A stretch of 64,000 nucleotides of DNA, from NCBI GenBank assembly GCA_050251035.1, contig JBFWNN010000029.1:1-64000 (forward strand). Direction: 5' to 3'. This DNA comes from Taklimakanibacter sp050251035. Its GTDB lineage: Bacteria; Pseudomonadota; Alphaproteobacteria; Rhizobiales; Aestuariivirgaceae. Under the pieces are notes generated by a model that worked only from the letters and a program-made list of their open reading frames with translations, searched no databases and was not told the origin of the DNA. Of the stretch, positions 36,007 through 44,988 are shown piece after piece. Position numbers and translations under genes: made by a program. Within the stretch, counting starts at the first letter, position 1; every line of letters starts with the position of its first letter.

Positions 36007-37788
36007 CTATCGGCCGACCGCATAGGCCTGCATGAGGCGCGGGGTCGCCGCGGCGCGTAAGAGCCCGTCCGCATCGCGGCGCGCCGCGGTGAGGCGACCG
36101 ACCGACCAGGGCTCGGCGACGGTCAGGCGATGGCCGCGCCGCGCCAGTTCGTCGAGCACGCCAGGCGAGAAATTCGCCTCCGCGATGAGGCTGCCGGGCT
36201 CGCGCGTGCGCGGATAGAACGATCCCGGGAAATGCGCGGTGTGGAACAGCGGCTGATCGATCGCTTCCTGCAGGTTGAGGCCGTGATGCACGTGGCGCAG
36301 GAAGAAGGCCAGTTGCCATTGCTCCTGCTGATCGCCGCCCGGCGTTCCGAAGGCGAGAGTGGGGCGGCCGTCATGCAAGGCGAGCGAGGGGGTGAGCGTG
36401 GTGCGTGGCCGCTTGCCCGGGGCGAGCGAGGTCGGCAAACCGGGCTCGAGCCAGAACATCTGGGCGCGCGAATTGAGGCAGAAGCCGAGGCTCGGGATAG
36501 TCGGTGAGGATTGCAGCCAGCCGCCGGACGGCGTCGCCGAGACCATGTTGCCTTCGCGGTCGATGACATCGATATGGACGGTGTCGCCGCGCTTCTTGGC
36601 GAGATGCGCCATGGTCGGCTCATAGACCGCGCCCGTCTCCTCGCCGGCGAGCATCGCCACCGTGCGCTTCACTTGCGCGGCGAAGCCGGGAACGATGCCG
36701 GGATCGAGATCGAGCGCCGCCATGGCGCCGAGCCGGTGCCGGCGCTCGGCCGCATAGGCGTCGGACAGGAGATGGTCGAGCGGCACGTCCGCGAAGCGCG
36801 GATCGCCGTAATAGGCCTCACGGTCGGCGAAAGCGAGCTTCATCGCTTCGGTGACGGTGTGGACGAAATCGGCGCCGGCCGGATCCATGCGCGCAAGATC
36901 GATGCCCTTGAGGATCGCGAGCGTCTGCAGGAAGACCGGGCCCTGTCCCCACGGTCCGGTCTTGGCGACCGTCCAATCATGATAGCCATAAGTCAGCGGC
37001 GCTTCGACCGTCGCCGTCCAATGGGCCATGTCGTCGGCGGTGAGCACGCCCTTGTGCCTGACGCCGCTCTCGTCCATCACTTCGGCTTCATCGAGATAAT
37101 CCTGGATCGCCTCGGCGATGAAGCCGCGATAGAACGCACCGCGCGCCGCTTCGATCTGCGCCTCGCGGCCACGCTTGCTCTCGGCCTCGGCGAGGAGCCG
37201 TTCCCAGGTCCGCGCCAGGACCGGATTGCGGAAATTCGACCGCGGCTCGGGCGCATGTCCGCCCGGCAGCCAGGTCTTGTGGGACGTCGGCCATTCCTTC
37301 GCGAAGAAATCCGCAAGCTTCGCGATCATCTCTGAGACGCGCGGCAGCACCGGATGGCCGTGGCCGGCATAGTGGATCGCAGGCTCCAGCACATCGCGAA
37401 TACCGAGCCGGCCGTAATCGCGCAGCATCAGCATCCAGCCGTCGAAGGACCCCGGTATGACGGTGGCGAGCAAGCCGTCGCCGGGGATCTTCTCGAGGCC
37501 CGCGGCGCGATAATGCTCGATCGTGGCGCGGGCCGGTGCGGTGCCTTGGGCGCAGATGACCTCGACCTCGTCCCTGGCTTTGGAATAGACGATCGCCGGC
37601 ATGTCGCCGCCGGGGCCGACGAGATGCGGCTCCACCACTTGCAGCACGAAGCCCGCCGCCACAGCGGCATCGAAGGCGTTGCCGCCCTTCTCCAGCATGC
37701 GCATGCCGACGGCGGAGGCGATCCAATGGGTGGAGGCGACGACGCCGAAAGTGCCGAGAATTTCGGGTCGGGTGGTGAATGTGCTCAT
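36007..37788 (-). CDS. ggt: Gamma-glutamyltransferase without signal peptide
   Basis: 593-aa Ntn-hydrolase of the GGT family; it cleaves gamma-glutamyl bonds of glutathione and related peptides. The nucleophile Thr that starts the small subunit after self-cleavage is in KKRGDTVHIDVIDREGNMVSATPS. N-terminal blocks MRMLEKGGNAFDAAVAAGFVLQVVEPHLVGPGGD are typical. Unlike the E. coli periplasmic enzyme there is no signal peptide, so it probably acts in the cytoplasm on imported peptides. It lies between permease and ATPase genes of a GsiABCD-like importer. Confidence 0.9.
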   Translation of the reverse strand: MSTFTTRPEILGTFGVVASTHWIASAVGMRMLEKGGNAFDAAVAAGFVLQVVEPHLVGPGGDMPAIVYSKARDEVEVICAQGTAPARATIEHYRAAGLEKIPGDGLLATVIPGSFDGWMLMLRDYGRLGIRDVLEPAIHYAGHGHPVLPRVSEMIAKLADFFAKEWPTSHKTWLPGGHAPEPRSNFRNPVLARTWERLLAEAESKRGREAQIEAARGAFYRGFIAEAIQDYLDEAEVMDESGVRHKGVLTADDMAHWTATVEAPLTYGYHDWTVAKTGPWGQGPVFLQTLAILKGIDLARMDPAGADFVHTVTEAMKLAFADREAYYGDPRFADVPLDHLLSDAYAAERRHRLGAMAALDLDPGIVPGFAAQVKRTVAMLAGEETGAVYEPTMAHLAKKRGDTVHIDVIDREGNMVSATPSGGWLQSSPTIPSLGFCLNSRAQMFWLEPGLPTSLAPGKRPRTTLTPSLALHDGRPTLAFGTPGGDQQEQWQLAFFLRHVHHGLNLQEAIDQPLFHTAHFPGSFYPRTREPGSLIAEANFSPGVLDELARRGHRLTVAEPWSVGRLTAARRDADGLLRAAATPRLMQAYAVGR

Positions 37789-37808
37789 TTCAAGGAACTG
37801 CCCTCGTT

Positions 37809-38687
37809 TCAGATTTCACGCGGATCGAGCGCATCGCGCAGGCCGTCGCCCAGGAGATTGAAGCCGATCACCACGAGATAGATCGCCGCCCCCGGCCACA
37901 CCGCCATCCACGGCGCCTGCGACAGGAAATTCTTGGCGACGTTCAGCATCGAGCCCCAGCTCGCCGCCGGCGGCTGCTGACCGAGACCGAGGAACGAGAG
38001 GCTCGCTTCGGCGATGATGGCGGCGGCGACCGTCAAGGTCGCCTGGACCAGAATCGGCGCCATGATGTTGGGCAGGATATAGCGGGTGATGATGCTGAGA
38101 TGACGCAGGCCGATGGCGCGGGCGCCCTCGACATAGTCCTCGGTCTTGACGGCCAGCACCTGGCCGCGCGACAGGCGGATGAAAATCGGCATGGCCGACA
38201 GGCCGATGGCGATCATCGCATTGGTGAGGCTCGGGCCCAGGAAGGCGGCCAGCGCGATGGCGGTGATGAGGAACGGCATGGCCAGGAAGGCATCGGTGAC
38301 GCGCGACACGATCATGTCGATCCAGCCGCCGAAATAGCCGGCGATGACGCCGAAGGGCAGGCCTACGGCCATGGCGATGGCGACCGATATGACGCCCGCC
38401 ATCAGCGAGGCCTGGGCGCCCCAGATCATGCGCGCCAGGATATCGCGTCCGATGTCGTCGGTGCCCAGCCAATGCTCCGCCGACGGCGCCTTGCGGATCA
38501 TGGTCCAGCTCGTCGCATTGGGATCGGCGATCGGCAACAGCGGCGCCGCTACGGCGAGCAGGACGAAGAACAGGATGATGCCGCAGCCTACCATCGCGCC
38601 CTTGTTGGCCTTGAGCTTGCGCCAGGCGCGGCTGGGCGCCCGCCTTTCCGGCAGGTTGGCGGCATCGGCGGGGGTGAGCGCCGTCAC
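37809..38687 (-). CDS. Peptide/glutathione-type ABC permease (GsiD/DppC-like)
   Basis: 292-aa permease starting at GTG 38687, which overlaps the stop of the partner permease as GTGA. It has an N-terminal helix in MVGCGIILFFVLLAVAAPLLP, the periplasmic HWLGTDDIGRDILARMIWGAQ block and the loop EGARAIGLRHLSIITRYILPNI. The upstream continuation of the frame is an Arg/His-rich shadow. It forms the translocation pore with the gene upstream. Confidence 0.91.
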   Translation of the reverse strand: MTALTPADAANLPERRAPSRAWRKLKANKGAMVGCGIILFFVLLAVAAPLLPIADPNATSWTMIRKAPSAEHWLGTDDIGRDILARMIWGAQASLMAGVISVAIAMAVGLPFGVIAGYFGGWIDMIVSRVTDAFLAMPFLITAIALAAFLGPSLTNAMIAIGLSAMPIFIRLSRGQVLAVKTEDYVEGARAIGLRHLSIITRYILPNIMAPILVQATLTVAAAIIAEASLSFLGLGQQPPAASWGSMLNVAKNFLSQAPWMAVWPGAAIYLVVIGFNLLGDGLRDALDPREI

Positions 38688-39631
38688 AGCGCCGCCCTCA
38701 TGCGCGGATTGAGCACGAAATAGAGCACGTCGGCGATGAGGTTCATCAGGATGAAGCCGATCGCCGTGCACAGCACCACGCCCTGCACGACGGAATAGTC
38801 GCGGGTGAAGACGGCATCGACGATCAGCTTGCCGAAGCCCGGAATGGTGAAGATCTGCTCGGTCAGCACCGCGCCGGCGAGCAACTCGCCGAACAGCAGC
38901 GCGCTCAAGGTGACGATCGGCAGGAGGGCGTTGCGGAAGCTGTGCCCGAGCACGACGGCCCGCTCGGCGAGGCCCTTGGCGCGGGCGGTGCGGATATAGT
39001 CGGCGCTGAGCACGCTCAGCATCGCCGAGCGCGTGTGGCGCATCAGCGTGGCGGCCAGCGCATTGCCCAGCACGAAGGCCGGCATGAGCATCGTCTCGAG
39101 CGAGCGGATGGGGTCGGAGTAGAAGGGCTCGTAGCCCGACGCCGGCAGCCAGCCGAGCTTCACGGAAATCAAGAGGATCAGCATGATGCCGAGCCAGAAA
39201 TTGGGGATGGACAGGCCGGACAGCGCGACGAAGCTCGCGAGATAGTCGAGGATGGTGTTCTTCTTCACCGCGGCGAGGATGCCCATCGGGATGCCGATCA
39301 GGAAGGCGAAGAAGATCGCCATCACGGCGAGCTGTATCGTCACCGGGAGCTTGGCCGCGATGAGCTTCAGCACCGGCTCGTTGCTGCGCAGCGATATGCC
39401 GAGATCGCCGGTGAGCGCGTTGCCCAGCCAATAGGCATATTGCATGGGCAGCGGGTCGTTGAGCCGGTATTTCTCGCGCAGGAGCTCGAGCACCGCCGGG
39501 TCGCGCTCTTCGCCGGCCATGGCGAGGATCGGATCGCCGGGCAGGAGCTTCTGCAGCGAGAAGACGAGGATCGAAACGATCAGCAGCGTCGGTATGGCGA
39601 CGAGCAGCCGCTTGGCGATGTAGCTGTACAT
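38684..39631 (-). CDS. Peptide/glutathione-type ABC permease (GsiC/DppB-like)
   Basis: 315-aa permease starting MYSYIAKRLLVAIPTLLIVSILVFSLQKLLPGDP, the classic DppB first helix, with the loop RTARAKGLAERAVVLGHSFRNALLP near residue 215. It is 64 bp after the binding-protein gene and overlaps its partner permease. Confidence 0.93.
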   Translation of the reverse strand: MYSYIAKRLLVAIPTLLIVSILVFSLQKLLPGDPILAMAGEERDPAVLELLREKYRLNDPLPMQYAYWLGNALTGDLGISLRSNEPVLKLIAAKLPVTIQLAVMAIFFAFLIGIPMGILAAVKKNTILDYLASFVALSGLSIPNFWLGIMLILLISVKLGWLPASGYEPFYSDPIRSLETMLMPAFVLGNALAATLMRHTRSAMLSVLSADYIRTARAKGLAERAVVLGHSFRNALLPIVTLSALLFGELLAGAVLTEQIFTIPGFGKLIVDAVFTRDYSVVQGVVLCTAIGFILMNLIADVLYFVLNPRMRAAL

Positions 39632-39695
39632 GGTCTGCCGAACCTTTCGGGAGCCCCGCGCGGCAGAGAATTACGCGCGGGGTCCTGTGCCGGAG

Positions 39696-41204
39696 TCAGT
39701 CGGCCTTCTTGACGCCGACGAGACGGATCATGCCGTCGGCCGAAGGCACGAAGCCCGTCACCTTTTTGCTGAGGCCCCAGATCCAGGCCTGGTGGCCGAA
39801 ATAGATGACCGGCAGCTCGTCATTGAGGATCACGGACGCGGCATCGTATTTCTGCTTGCGCGCCGCATTGTCGGTCGAGGCGCGCGCCTCGTTCAGCAAC
39901 TTGTCGACCTCGGGGTTGCAATATTTCATGTCGTTGAGGCCGCCCTTGCAGGTGGCGAACTGGTGGATGTTGCCGTCGGGATCGACGCGGCCCGACCAGT
40001 CGGTGCGCGCGATCTGGTACTTGCCGGCGGTCTCCTCGTCGAGCAGCGTCGCGAATTCGGTCGCCTTCAGGCTGACATCGAAGCCCGCCTCGGCCACCAT
40101 CGCCTGCATCATCTGCGCCGCCTGCAGGACGACCGGGTTGTTGGTGACCGTGAATTCGAGCTTCAGGCGGTCGAGGCCGGCCTCCTTCATCAGCGCCTTG
40201 GCCTTCTCGACGTCGCGCGCCGGCACGGGGACGTCCTTGTTGAACCAGGGGCCGTTCGCCGGGAAGGGCTGGTTGCCGGGGATGCCGATGCCTTCATAGA
40301 CGACCTGCATGATCGCCGCGCGGTCGAGGGCCAGCGAGAAGGCCTGGCGCACTCTTTTGTCCTTGCCCAGCGGATTGTCGGCGGCGGGGCCGTTGCCGAC
40401 ATTCACATAGAGCGCCAGATAGCCCAGATTGACGGCGTCGAGATAGGCGAGGTTGGCGTCCGCCTTGATCTGGGCGGCATCGCTGGCCGCCATCTCGGTG
40501 CCCATGTCGAGATCTCCGGCGCGCAGATTGGCGAGCCTGACCGTCGTGTCCGGGATCGCGAGATAGGTCACCTTGTCGAGGAAGACATTGTCCTTGTTCC
40601 AATAGTCCGGGAACTTTTCCAGCACGATGCGGTCCTGCTGCACGCGCTCGGCGAACTTGAACGGGCCGGCGCAGACCGGATGGCTGCCGAAATTGGCGCC
40701 GAGCTCCTTCGCCGCCTTGGGCGACACGATCATGCCGGCCCGGTCGGCGAGCTGGGCGAGCAGCGTGACGTCCGGGCTCTTCAGCTTGAAGGTGACCTCG
40801 TCCGCGCCATTGGCCTCGACCTTGTCGACCGAGGCGAGCTCGCTCTTGCGCCGCGATTCGGGCAGCGTGAGGTTGCGCTCGATGGTGGCGACGACCGCCT
40901 CGGCGTTGAACGGCGTGCCGTCATGGAACTTGACGCCCTGGCGCAGCTTCATCTTCAGCTCCTTGCCGCCTTCGGACCAGGTCCATTCGGTGGCGAGCTG
41001 CGGCACGATCTGGAGGTCGGGACCGACATCGACGAGCTTGTCGCACAAAGCGGTATAGACGATGCGGCCGACGAAGGTGCGCGACTGCGCGGGATCGAGC
41101 ACGTCCGGATCGTTGGCGAGGCCGATCTTGAGCTCGGCGGCCGTCGCCGGTGCCGAGAGCAGCAGGGCGGTCAGTGTCATCGTAAGGAAGACGGCAGGCT
41201 TCAT
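39696..41204 (-). CDS. Peptide/glutathione-type ABC binding protein
   Basis: 502-aa SBP_bac_5-family receptor. Sec signal at about 1-22 (MKPAVFLTMTLTALLLSAPATAA). Family signature LKMKLRQGVKFHDGTPFNAEAVVATIERNL near 75-105; VCAGPFKFAERVQQDRIVLEKFPDYW follows. The linked gamma-glutamyltransferase and fused ATPase suggest a glutathione-like or gamma-glutamyl ligand. It lies 49 bp after the GntR regulator gene. Confidence 0.9.
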   Translation of the reverse strand: MKPAVFLTMTLTALLLSAPATAAELKIGLANDPDVLDPAQSRTFVGRIVYTALCDKLVDVGPDLQIVPQLATEWTWSEGGKELKMKLRQGVKFHDGTPFNAEAVVATIERNLTLPESRRKSELASVDKVEANGADEVTFKLKSPDVTLLAQLADRAGMIVSPKAAKELGANFGSHPVCAGPFKFAERVQQDRIVLEKFPDYWNKDNVFLDKVTYLAIPDTTVRLANLRAGDLDMGTEMAASDAAQIKADANLAYLDAVNLGYLALYVNVGNGPAADNPLGKDKRVRQAFSLALDRAAIMQVVYEGIGIPGNQPFPANGPWFNKDVPVPARDVEKAKALMKEAGLDRLKLEFTVTNNPVVLQAAQMMQAMVAEAGFDVSLKATEFATLLDEETAGKYQIARTDWSGRVDPDGNIHQFATCKGGLNDMKYCNPEVDKLLNEARASTDNAARKQKYDAASVILNDELPVIYFGHQAWIWGLSKKVTGFVPSADGMIRLVGVKKAD

Positions 41205-41253
41205 GGCGTTTCTCCTTTGATGCGAGGGTCTGGCGACCCTTTCTGGTGTGATC

Positions 41254-41979
41254 TCAGGCGCGGCGCGCGTCCTCCTCTTCGATCGAGGTGACGCGGATCA
41301 GGTTCTCCTGCAGGGTGAGCAGATGCTGGCGCATGGCCTCCCCGGCCTTGCCGGGGTCATGCGCGGCGATCGCATCGGCGATCCGCGCATGCTGCTGGTT
41401 GAGCAATGCCTTGGACCCGGACGGGCCGGCGGCCTTGCGCGCCCGCTCGCGGATCTTCTGCCAGGCCTGGTCCTGGCGGACGTGGTTGACCACGTCGAAC
41501 ATGGCGAGGAACAGGCGATTGCCGGCGCATTGCGCGATCAGCCGGTGCAGCGCGCCGTCCCACAATTCATGCGCATCGGCATCGGCGCTTTCCGCGATGC
41601 GAGCGATGAGGTCGTACATGCGCCGGACATCAGCCGGCTTGGCGCGCAAGGCGGCGAGCTGGGCGAGCTGCGGCTCGATCCTGAGCCGCACTTCCATCAC
41701 TTCCATGAAGTCGGTCTTGTCGACGAGGATGCCGACATGCTGGTCGAGACCGTGGCGCGGTTGTCCGGCATAGGTGCCCGATCCCTGGCGGCGCCAGATC
41801 AGCCCCTCGGTCTCCAGGACCTCGAGCGCCCGGCGCACCGCCCGGCGGCCCACGCCCAGCTCTTCCGACAGCGCTCGTTCGGTGGGCAGCCGGCCGGTGC
41901 TGTCGAAGCCGTTGGCGCGCAAGAGGTCGCGCAGCTTCTCGAGCGCGTAGTTCGAATTGCCGGGTGAGCTTTCCGCCAT
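41254..41979 (-). CDS. GntR/FadR-family regulator of the ggt-ABC operon
   Basis: 241-aa repressor-type protein. Winged helix at about 10-75 (LPTERALSEELGVGRRAVRRALEVLETEGLIWRRQGSGTY) and an FCD effector domain at about 90-225 with the usual helical metal-site region. ATG 41979 is chosen because the longer frame would run through the strong palindrome at 41990-42014. As first gene of the operon with an operator just upstream, it very likely represses itself and the transport/GGT genes until a peptide or amino-acid signal binds. Confidence 0.87.
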   Translation of the reverse strand: MAESSPGNSNYALEKLRDLLRANGFDSTGRLPTERALSEELGVGRRAVRRALEVLETEGLIWRRQGSGTYAGQPRHGLDQHVGILVDKTDFMEVMEVRLRIEPQLAQLAALRAKPADVRRMYDLIARIAESADADAHELWDGALHRLIAQCAGNRLFLAMFDVVNHVRQDQAWQKIRERARKAAGPSGSKALLNQQHARIADAIAAHDPGKAGEAMRQHLLTLQENLIRVTSIEEEDARRA

Positions 41980-41989
41980 GGCGATCCAA

Positions 41990-42014
41990 TGGTCCGAACC
42001 AATTTGCAATTGGT
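41990..42014. promoter_or_regulatory. Overlapping operator palindromes before the GntR operon
   Basis: ACCAATTTGCAATTGGT (41998-42014) is a perfect 17-bp palindrome. It overlaps a second dyad TGGTCCGAACCA (41990-42001), so TGGT/ACCA half-sites repeat three times. The block is 11-35 bp upstream of the gntR start, over or just after the likely promoter. TGGT-centred dyads are normal for FadR-type GntR proteins. Confidence 0.6.
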
Positions 42015-42113
42015 ACAGAACGTCCAAACCGGCGGAGGGTCAAGGATTTTTTCTTTGCGGGTTGCGCTGCGCGGACTGGATGAGGGCGTTGGGAGCGTAA
42101 GTGTAGAGGTGAG

Positions 42114-43157
42114 CTATGCGTCGCCTTCGCTGAAGCTGGTGAAATCGAGGCGCTGCAGCTCGCTCATCGGCGCCTCGCCTTCGATGCGCCGCAGCAGGAA
42201 CTTGGCGCAGCCGTGGCCGGCGCCGATGAGGTCCTCGAAGAACTGCAGGGTCGGCAGCTGCACGAGGTCGAGGATGTTCGAGGTCTTCTTGTTGACGATG
42301 TCGACATCCTTGCCGATGACGAACCCCGCCTCCTGAAAGCCCAGGATCATCCCCAGCGCCTGCAGCTCCGACCCGCAGATGATGCCGTCCGGCGCGTCGC
42401 TCCCGGTCGCGAGCGCGTTGGCATAGGTCCGCAAGGTGAAAGCCGGCGAGTAGAGATCGACGCCCGCGGCGATGCGGGGCGTGAGCCCCGCTTCGAACAA
42501 GGCCCGGCGATAGCCGCCGAGCTGATGGCCGCTATAGGTGAATTGCGCGGGCGGCAGCACGATGACGATGCGCTCACGCCCGCGCGCGATGAGGGCGCGC
42601 GCGGCGCGATAGGCGAAATCGAAATTGTCGGTATCGATATAGGGATGGGGCGTGGCGAGCTCGGTGCGCCCGAAGGTGATGAAGGGGAAATCGCGCTCGA
42701 GCAGCATCTTCACCCTGAGGTCCTGCGGTTCGGAATGGGTGAGGATGAGGCCGTCGGCGGCCTGGGTGTCGACGACATAGCGGACGGGATCGATCGGGTC
42801 CTGGTCGATATTCTGCGGCAGCACCTGCAAGTGATAGTGCGTGCCGCGCAGCGCCGCGCTAATGCCCATGATCAGGCGCCTGGCGTAATCGCTCATGTCG
42901 TCGGCCTGGTTGAGCACGAAGGAGATGACGAAGGTGCGCCCGGTCTTGAGGCGCACGCCGGCGCGATGCGGCCGGTAGCCGATCTCATCGGCGATGGCGC
43001 GCACCCGGGCCTTGGTCTCGACCGCGAGCTCGGGTCCGTCCTTGAGCGCACGCGAGACGGTGGTGACGCCGAGCCCGGCAAGGTCGGCGATCGTCCTCAG
43101 CGTCGGCTGCCCGGCGGCGAGACGTCTGCCCGGCTTTGCTTTGTTGCGGCGCTCCAT
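42114..43157 (-). CDS. LacI-family regulator of the sugar ABC operon
   Basis: 347-aa repressor. The LacI HTH is at about 18-45 (TLRTIADLAGLGVTTVSRALKDGPELAVETKARV), then the hinge DEIGYRPHRAGVRLKTGRT and a type-1 periplasmic-binding-protein-like sugar domain (FVISFVLNQADDMSDYARRLIMGI, ADGLILTHSEPQDLRV). It is divergent from the glucose/mannose-type ABC operon, and AACGTT-centred operators lie before both. Ligand is probably the transported sugar or its phosphate. Confidence 0.9.
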   Translation of the reverse strand: MERRNKAKPGRRLAAGQPTLRTIADLAGLGVTTVSRALKDGPELAVETKARVRAIADEIGYRPHRAGVRLKTGRTFVISFVLNQADDMSDYARRLIMGISAALRGTHYHLQVLPQNIDQDPIDPVRYVVDTQAADGLILTHSEPQDLRVKMLLERDFPFITFGRTELATPHPYIDTDNFDFAYRAARALIARGRERIVIVLPPAQFTYSGHQLGGYRRALFEAGLTPRIAAGVDLYSPAFTLRTYANALATGSDAPDGIICGSELQALGMILGFQEAGFVIGKDVDIVNKKTSNILDLVQLPTLQFFEDLIGAGHGCAKFLLRRIEGEAPMSELQRLDFTSFSEGDA

Positions 43158-43162
43158 GGTCT

Positions 43163-43176
43163 CTGTAACGTTTCAG
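43163..43176. promoter_or_regulatory. LacI-type operator next to the lacI-family start
   Basis: CTGTAACGTTTCAG has the central AACGTT of LacI-family operators and near-symmetric CTG/CAG ends. It begins 6 bp upstream of the repressor ATG, fitting autoregulation, and its partner is at 43284-43297. The gene-free gap 43158-43499 (342 bp) holds these two operators, one promoter and a Shine-Dalgarno at its end; I see nothing else in it. Confidence 0.6.
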
Positions 43177-43269
43177 AATTTCGGCCGGAACCATATCGAG
43201 TGCCGGTTCGAAAATGTCAACAGTCCAACAATTGCAATCGTAAGACAAAAAACGCTGCTCACAGCGAGG

Positions 43270-43298
43270 TTGACAAGGAAAATCTGCAACGTTACAGG
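43270..43298 (+). promoter_or_regulatory. Promoter with embedded LacI-type operator for the sugar ABC operon
   Basis: TTGACA (43270-43275) and TACAGG (43293-43298) are 17 bp apart. The operator CTGCAACGTTACAG (43284-43297) occupies the spacer and most of the -10, so repressor binding would block RNA polymerase. The leader to the first gene at 43500 is about 195 nt. Confidence 0.55.
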
Positions 43299-43499
43299 TC
43301 GGTTCATGGGTCCGGGAACAAGAAGAACCATCCGGAAGTCCAGGGAGGAGACTATTCATTTGCCAAGGCTGCGGCTTCGCGCAAAGCTCCGGGAGAACAT
43401 CCCTGATGACAGCGCAATCAGCTTCGGCTCGTTGCTTCCGATGAAATGGCCGGCATCGTGCTGATGCCGGGATGCGTATCGCAACTTAGGGAGGATTTC

Positions 43500-44741
43500 A
43501 TGTTGCGTAGATTGCTGTTGACCAGCGTGTTTGCCTCAGGCTTCGCCCTTGCCGCGCAAGCGGCCGACCAGGTGGAGGTGCTCCACTGGTGGACATCGGG
43601 CGGCGAGGCGGCGGCACTCGACGTGCTGAAGAAGGATCTCGAGGCCAAGGGTGTCACCTGGCAGGATATGCCGGTCGCCGGCGGCGGCGGCGAGCAGGCG
43701 ATGACCGCCTTGCGCGCCCGCGTCACCGCCGGCAACCCGCCGACCGCCGTGCAGGCTTTGGGCTTCGACATCACCGACTGGGCCAAGCAGGGCGTGGTGG
43801 GCGATCTCGGCGCCGTCGCCGACAAGGAAGGCTGGGACAAGGTCATTCCGGCGGCCTTGCAGGGCTTCGCCAAATATGACGGCAAGTGGATCGCCGCACC
43901 CGTGAACGTCCACTCCACCAACTGGGTGTGGATCAACAAGAAGGCGCTCGACGCCGCGGGCGGCAAGGCGCCGGAGAGCTGGGACGAGCTCATCGCCTTG
44001 CTCGACAAGTTCAAGGCCGCCGGCTTGACCCCGGTCGCCCATGGCGGCCAGCCCTGGCAGGACGCGACCATCTTCGATGCCGTCGTGCTGTCGTTCGGCA
44101 ACGATTTCTATAAGAAGGCGCTGATCGACCTCGACGAGGCGACGCTCGGCTCCGACAAGATGAAGGAAGCCTTCGACCGCATGGCGAAATTGCGCTCCTA
44201 TGTGGACGACAATTTCTCCGGCCGCGAGTGGAACCTCGCTTCCGCCATGGTCATCGAGGGCAAGGCCGGCCTGCAATTCATGGGCGACTGGGCCAAGGGC
44301 GAGTTCGTCAAGGCCGGCCAGAAGCCGGGCACCGACTTCGTCTGCATCCGCTTCCCCGGCACGCAGGGTGCGGTCACCTTCAACTCCGACATGTTCATGA
44401 TGTTCAAGGTCGGCGAGGACAAGCAGAAGGCGCAGCTCGAAATGGCGTCGGCCATCGAGAATCCGGCCTTCCAGTCGTCCTTCAACGTGGTCAAGGGCTC
44501 GGTGCCGGCTCGCACCGACGTGCCCGACGCCGCCTTCGACGATTGCGGCAAGAAGGGCATGAAGGACCTGGCCGAGGCCGCCGCGAGCGGCAGCCTGATG
44601 GGCTCGATGGCGCATGGCTATGGCGCTCCGGCCGCGGTCAAGAACGCGCTCTACGACGTCGTGACCCGGCACTTCAACGGCGAGCTCGATTCGGCCGCCG
44701 CGGCGAAGGAGCTGGCCGCCGCCGTCACCGCGGCGAAGTAG
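43500..44741 (+). CDS. Glucose/mannose-type ABC transporter binding protein (GtsA-like)
   Basis: 413-aa family-1 sugar receptor. Sec signal at about 1-20 (MLRRLLLTSVFASGFALAAQA), then VEVLHWWTSGGEAAALDVLKKDL and the glycine-rich VAGGGGEQAMTALRARVTAGNPP that strongly recall the GtsA/glucose-binding group. The C-terminal GSMAHGYGAPAAVKNALYDVVTRHFNG is also typical. ATG 43500 has TTAGGGAGG upstream. Heads a LacI-controlled operon with permeases, ATPase and sugar enzymes; glucose or mannose is the likely ligand. Confidence 0.92.
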   Translation: MLRRLLLTSVFASGFALAAQAADQVEVLHWWTSGGEAAALDVLKKDLEAKGVTWQDMPVAGGGGEQAMTALRARVTAGNPPTAVQALGFDITDWAKQGVVGDLGAVADKEGWDKVIPAALQGFAKYDGKWIAAPVNVHSTNWVWINKKALDAAGGKAPESWDELIALLDKFKAAGLTPVAHGGQPWQDATIFDAVVLSFGNDFYKKALIDLDEATLGSDKMKEAFDRMAKLRSYVDDNFSGREWNLASAMVIEGKAGLQFMGDWAKGEFVKAGQKPGTDFVCIRFPGTQGAVTFNSDMFMMFKVGEDKQKAQLEMASAIENPAFQSSFNVVKGSVPARTDVPDAAFDDCGKKGMKDLAEAAASGSLMGSMAHGYGAPAAVKNALYDVVTRHFNGELDSAAAAKELAAAVTAAK

Positions 44742-44852
44742 GACGCACATTGACGACGAGGCCCCGGAAGAGGACGCTGGGGCCTTTCTTTCTCTGGAAG
44801 CGAGTACGAAAAACGGGCAGAGTTTTGCCATGCGAGCGCAAGTGCCTCCACT

Positions 44853-44946
44853 CGTCATGGCCGGGCTCGACCCGGCCATCCATGCCCCGCGCCATATAAC
44901 CGCTGCATGGAAAGGCTGGATGGCCGCCTCAAGGGCGGCCATGACG
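44853..44946. repeat. Non-coding REPIN-like pair of the GGCCATGACG repeat
   Basis: Left arm 44853-44882 and right arm 44916-44946 are inverted copies of the arms flanking the GIY-YIG element at 27905-28285. Each has its own inner palindrome (GGCCGGG...CCCGGCC; GGCCGCC...GGGCGGCC). Only about 33 bp lie between them and there is no gene. It sits between the receptor gene and the first permease gene, where it could form a large mRNA hairpin that favours receptor expression. Confidence 0.7.
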
Positions 44947-44988
44947 AGGGGGGAAGCGGCCGGTCTCAGCATGAGGGAGTGTTGAGAA

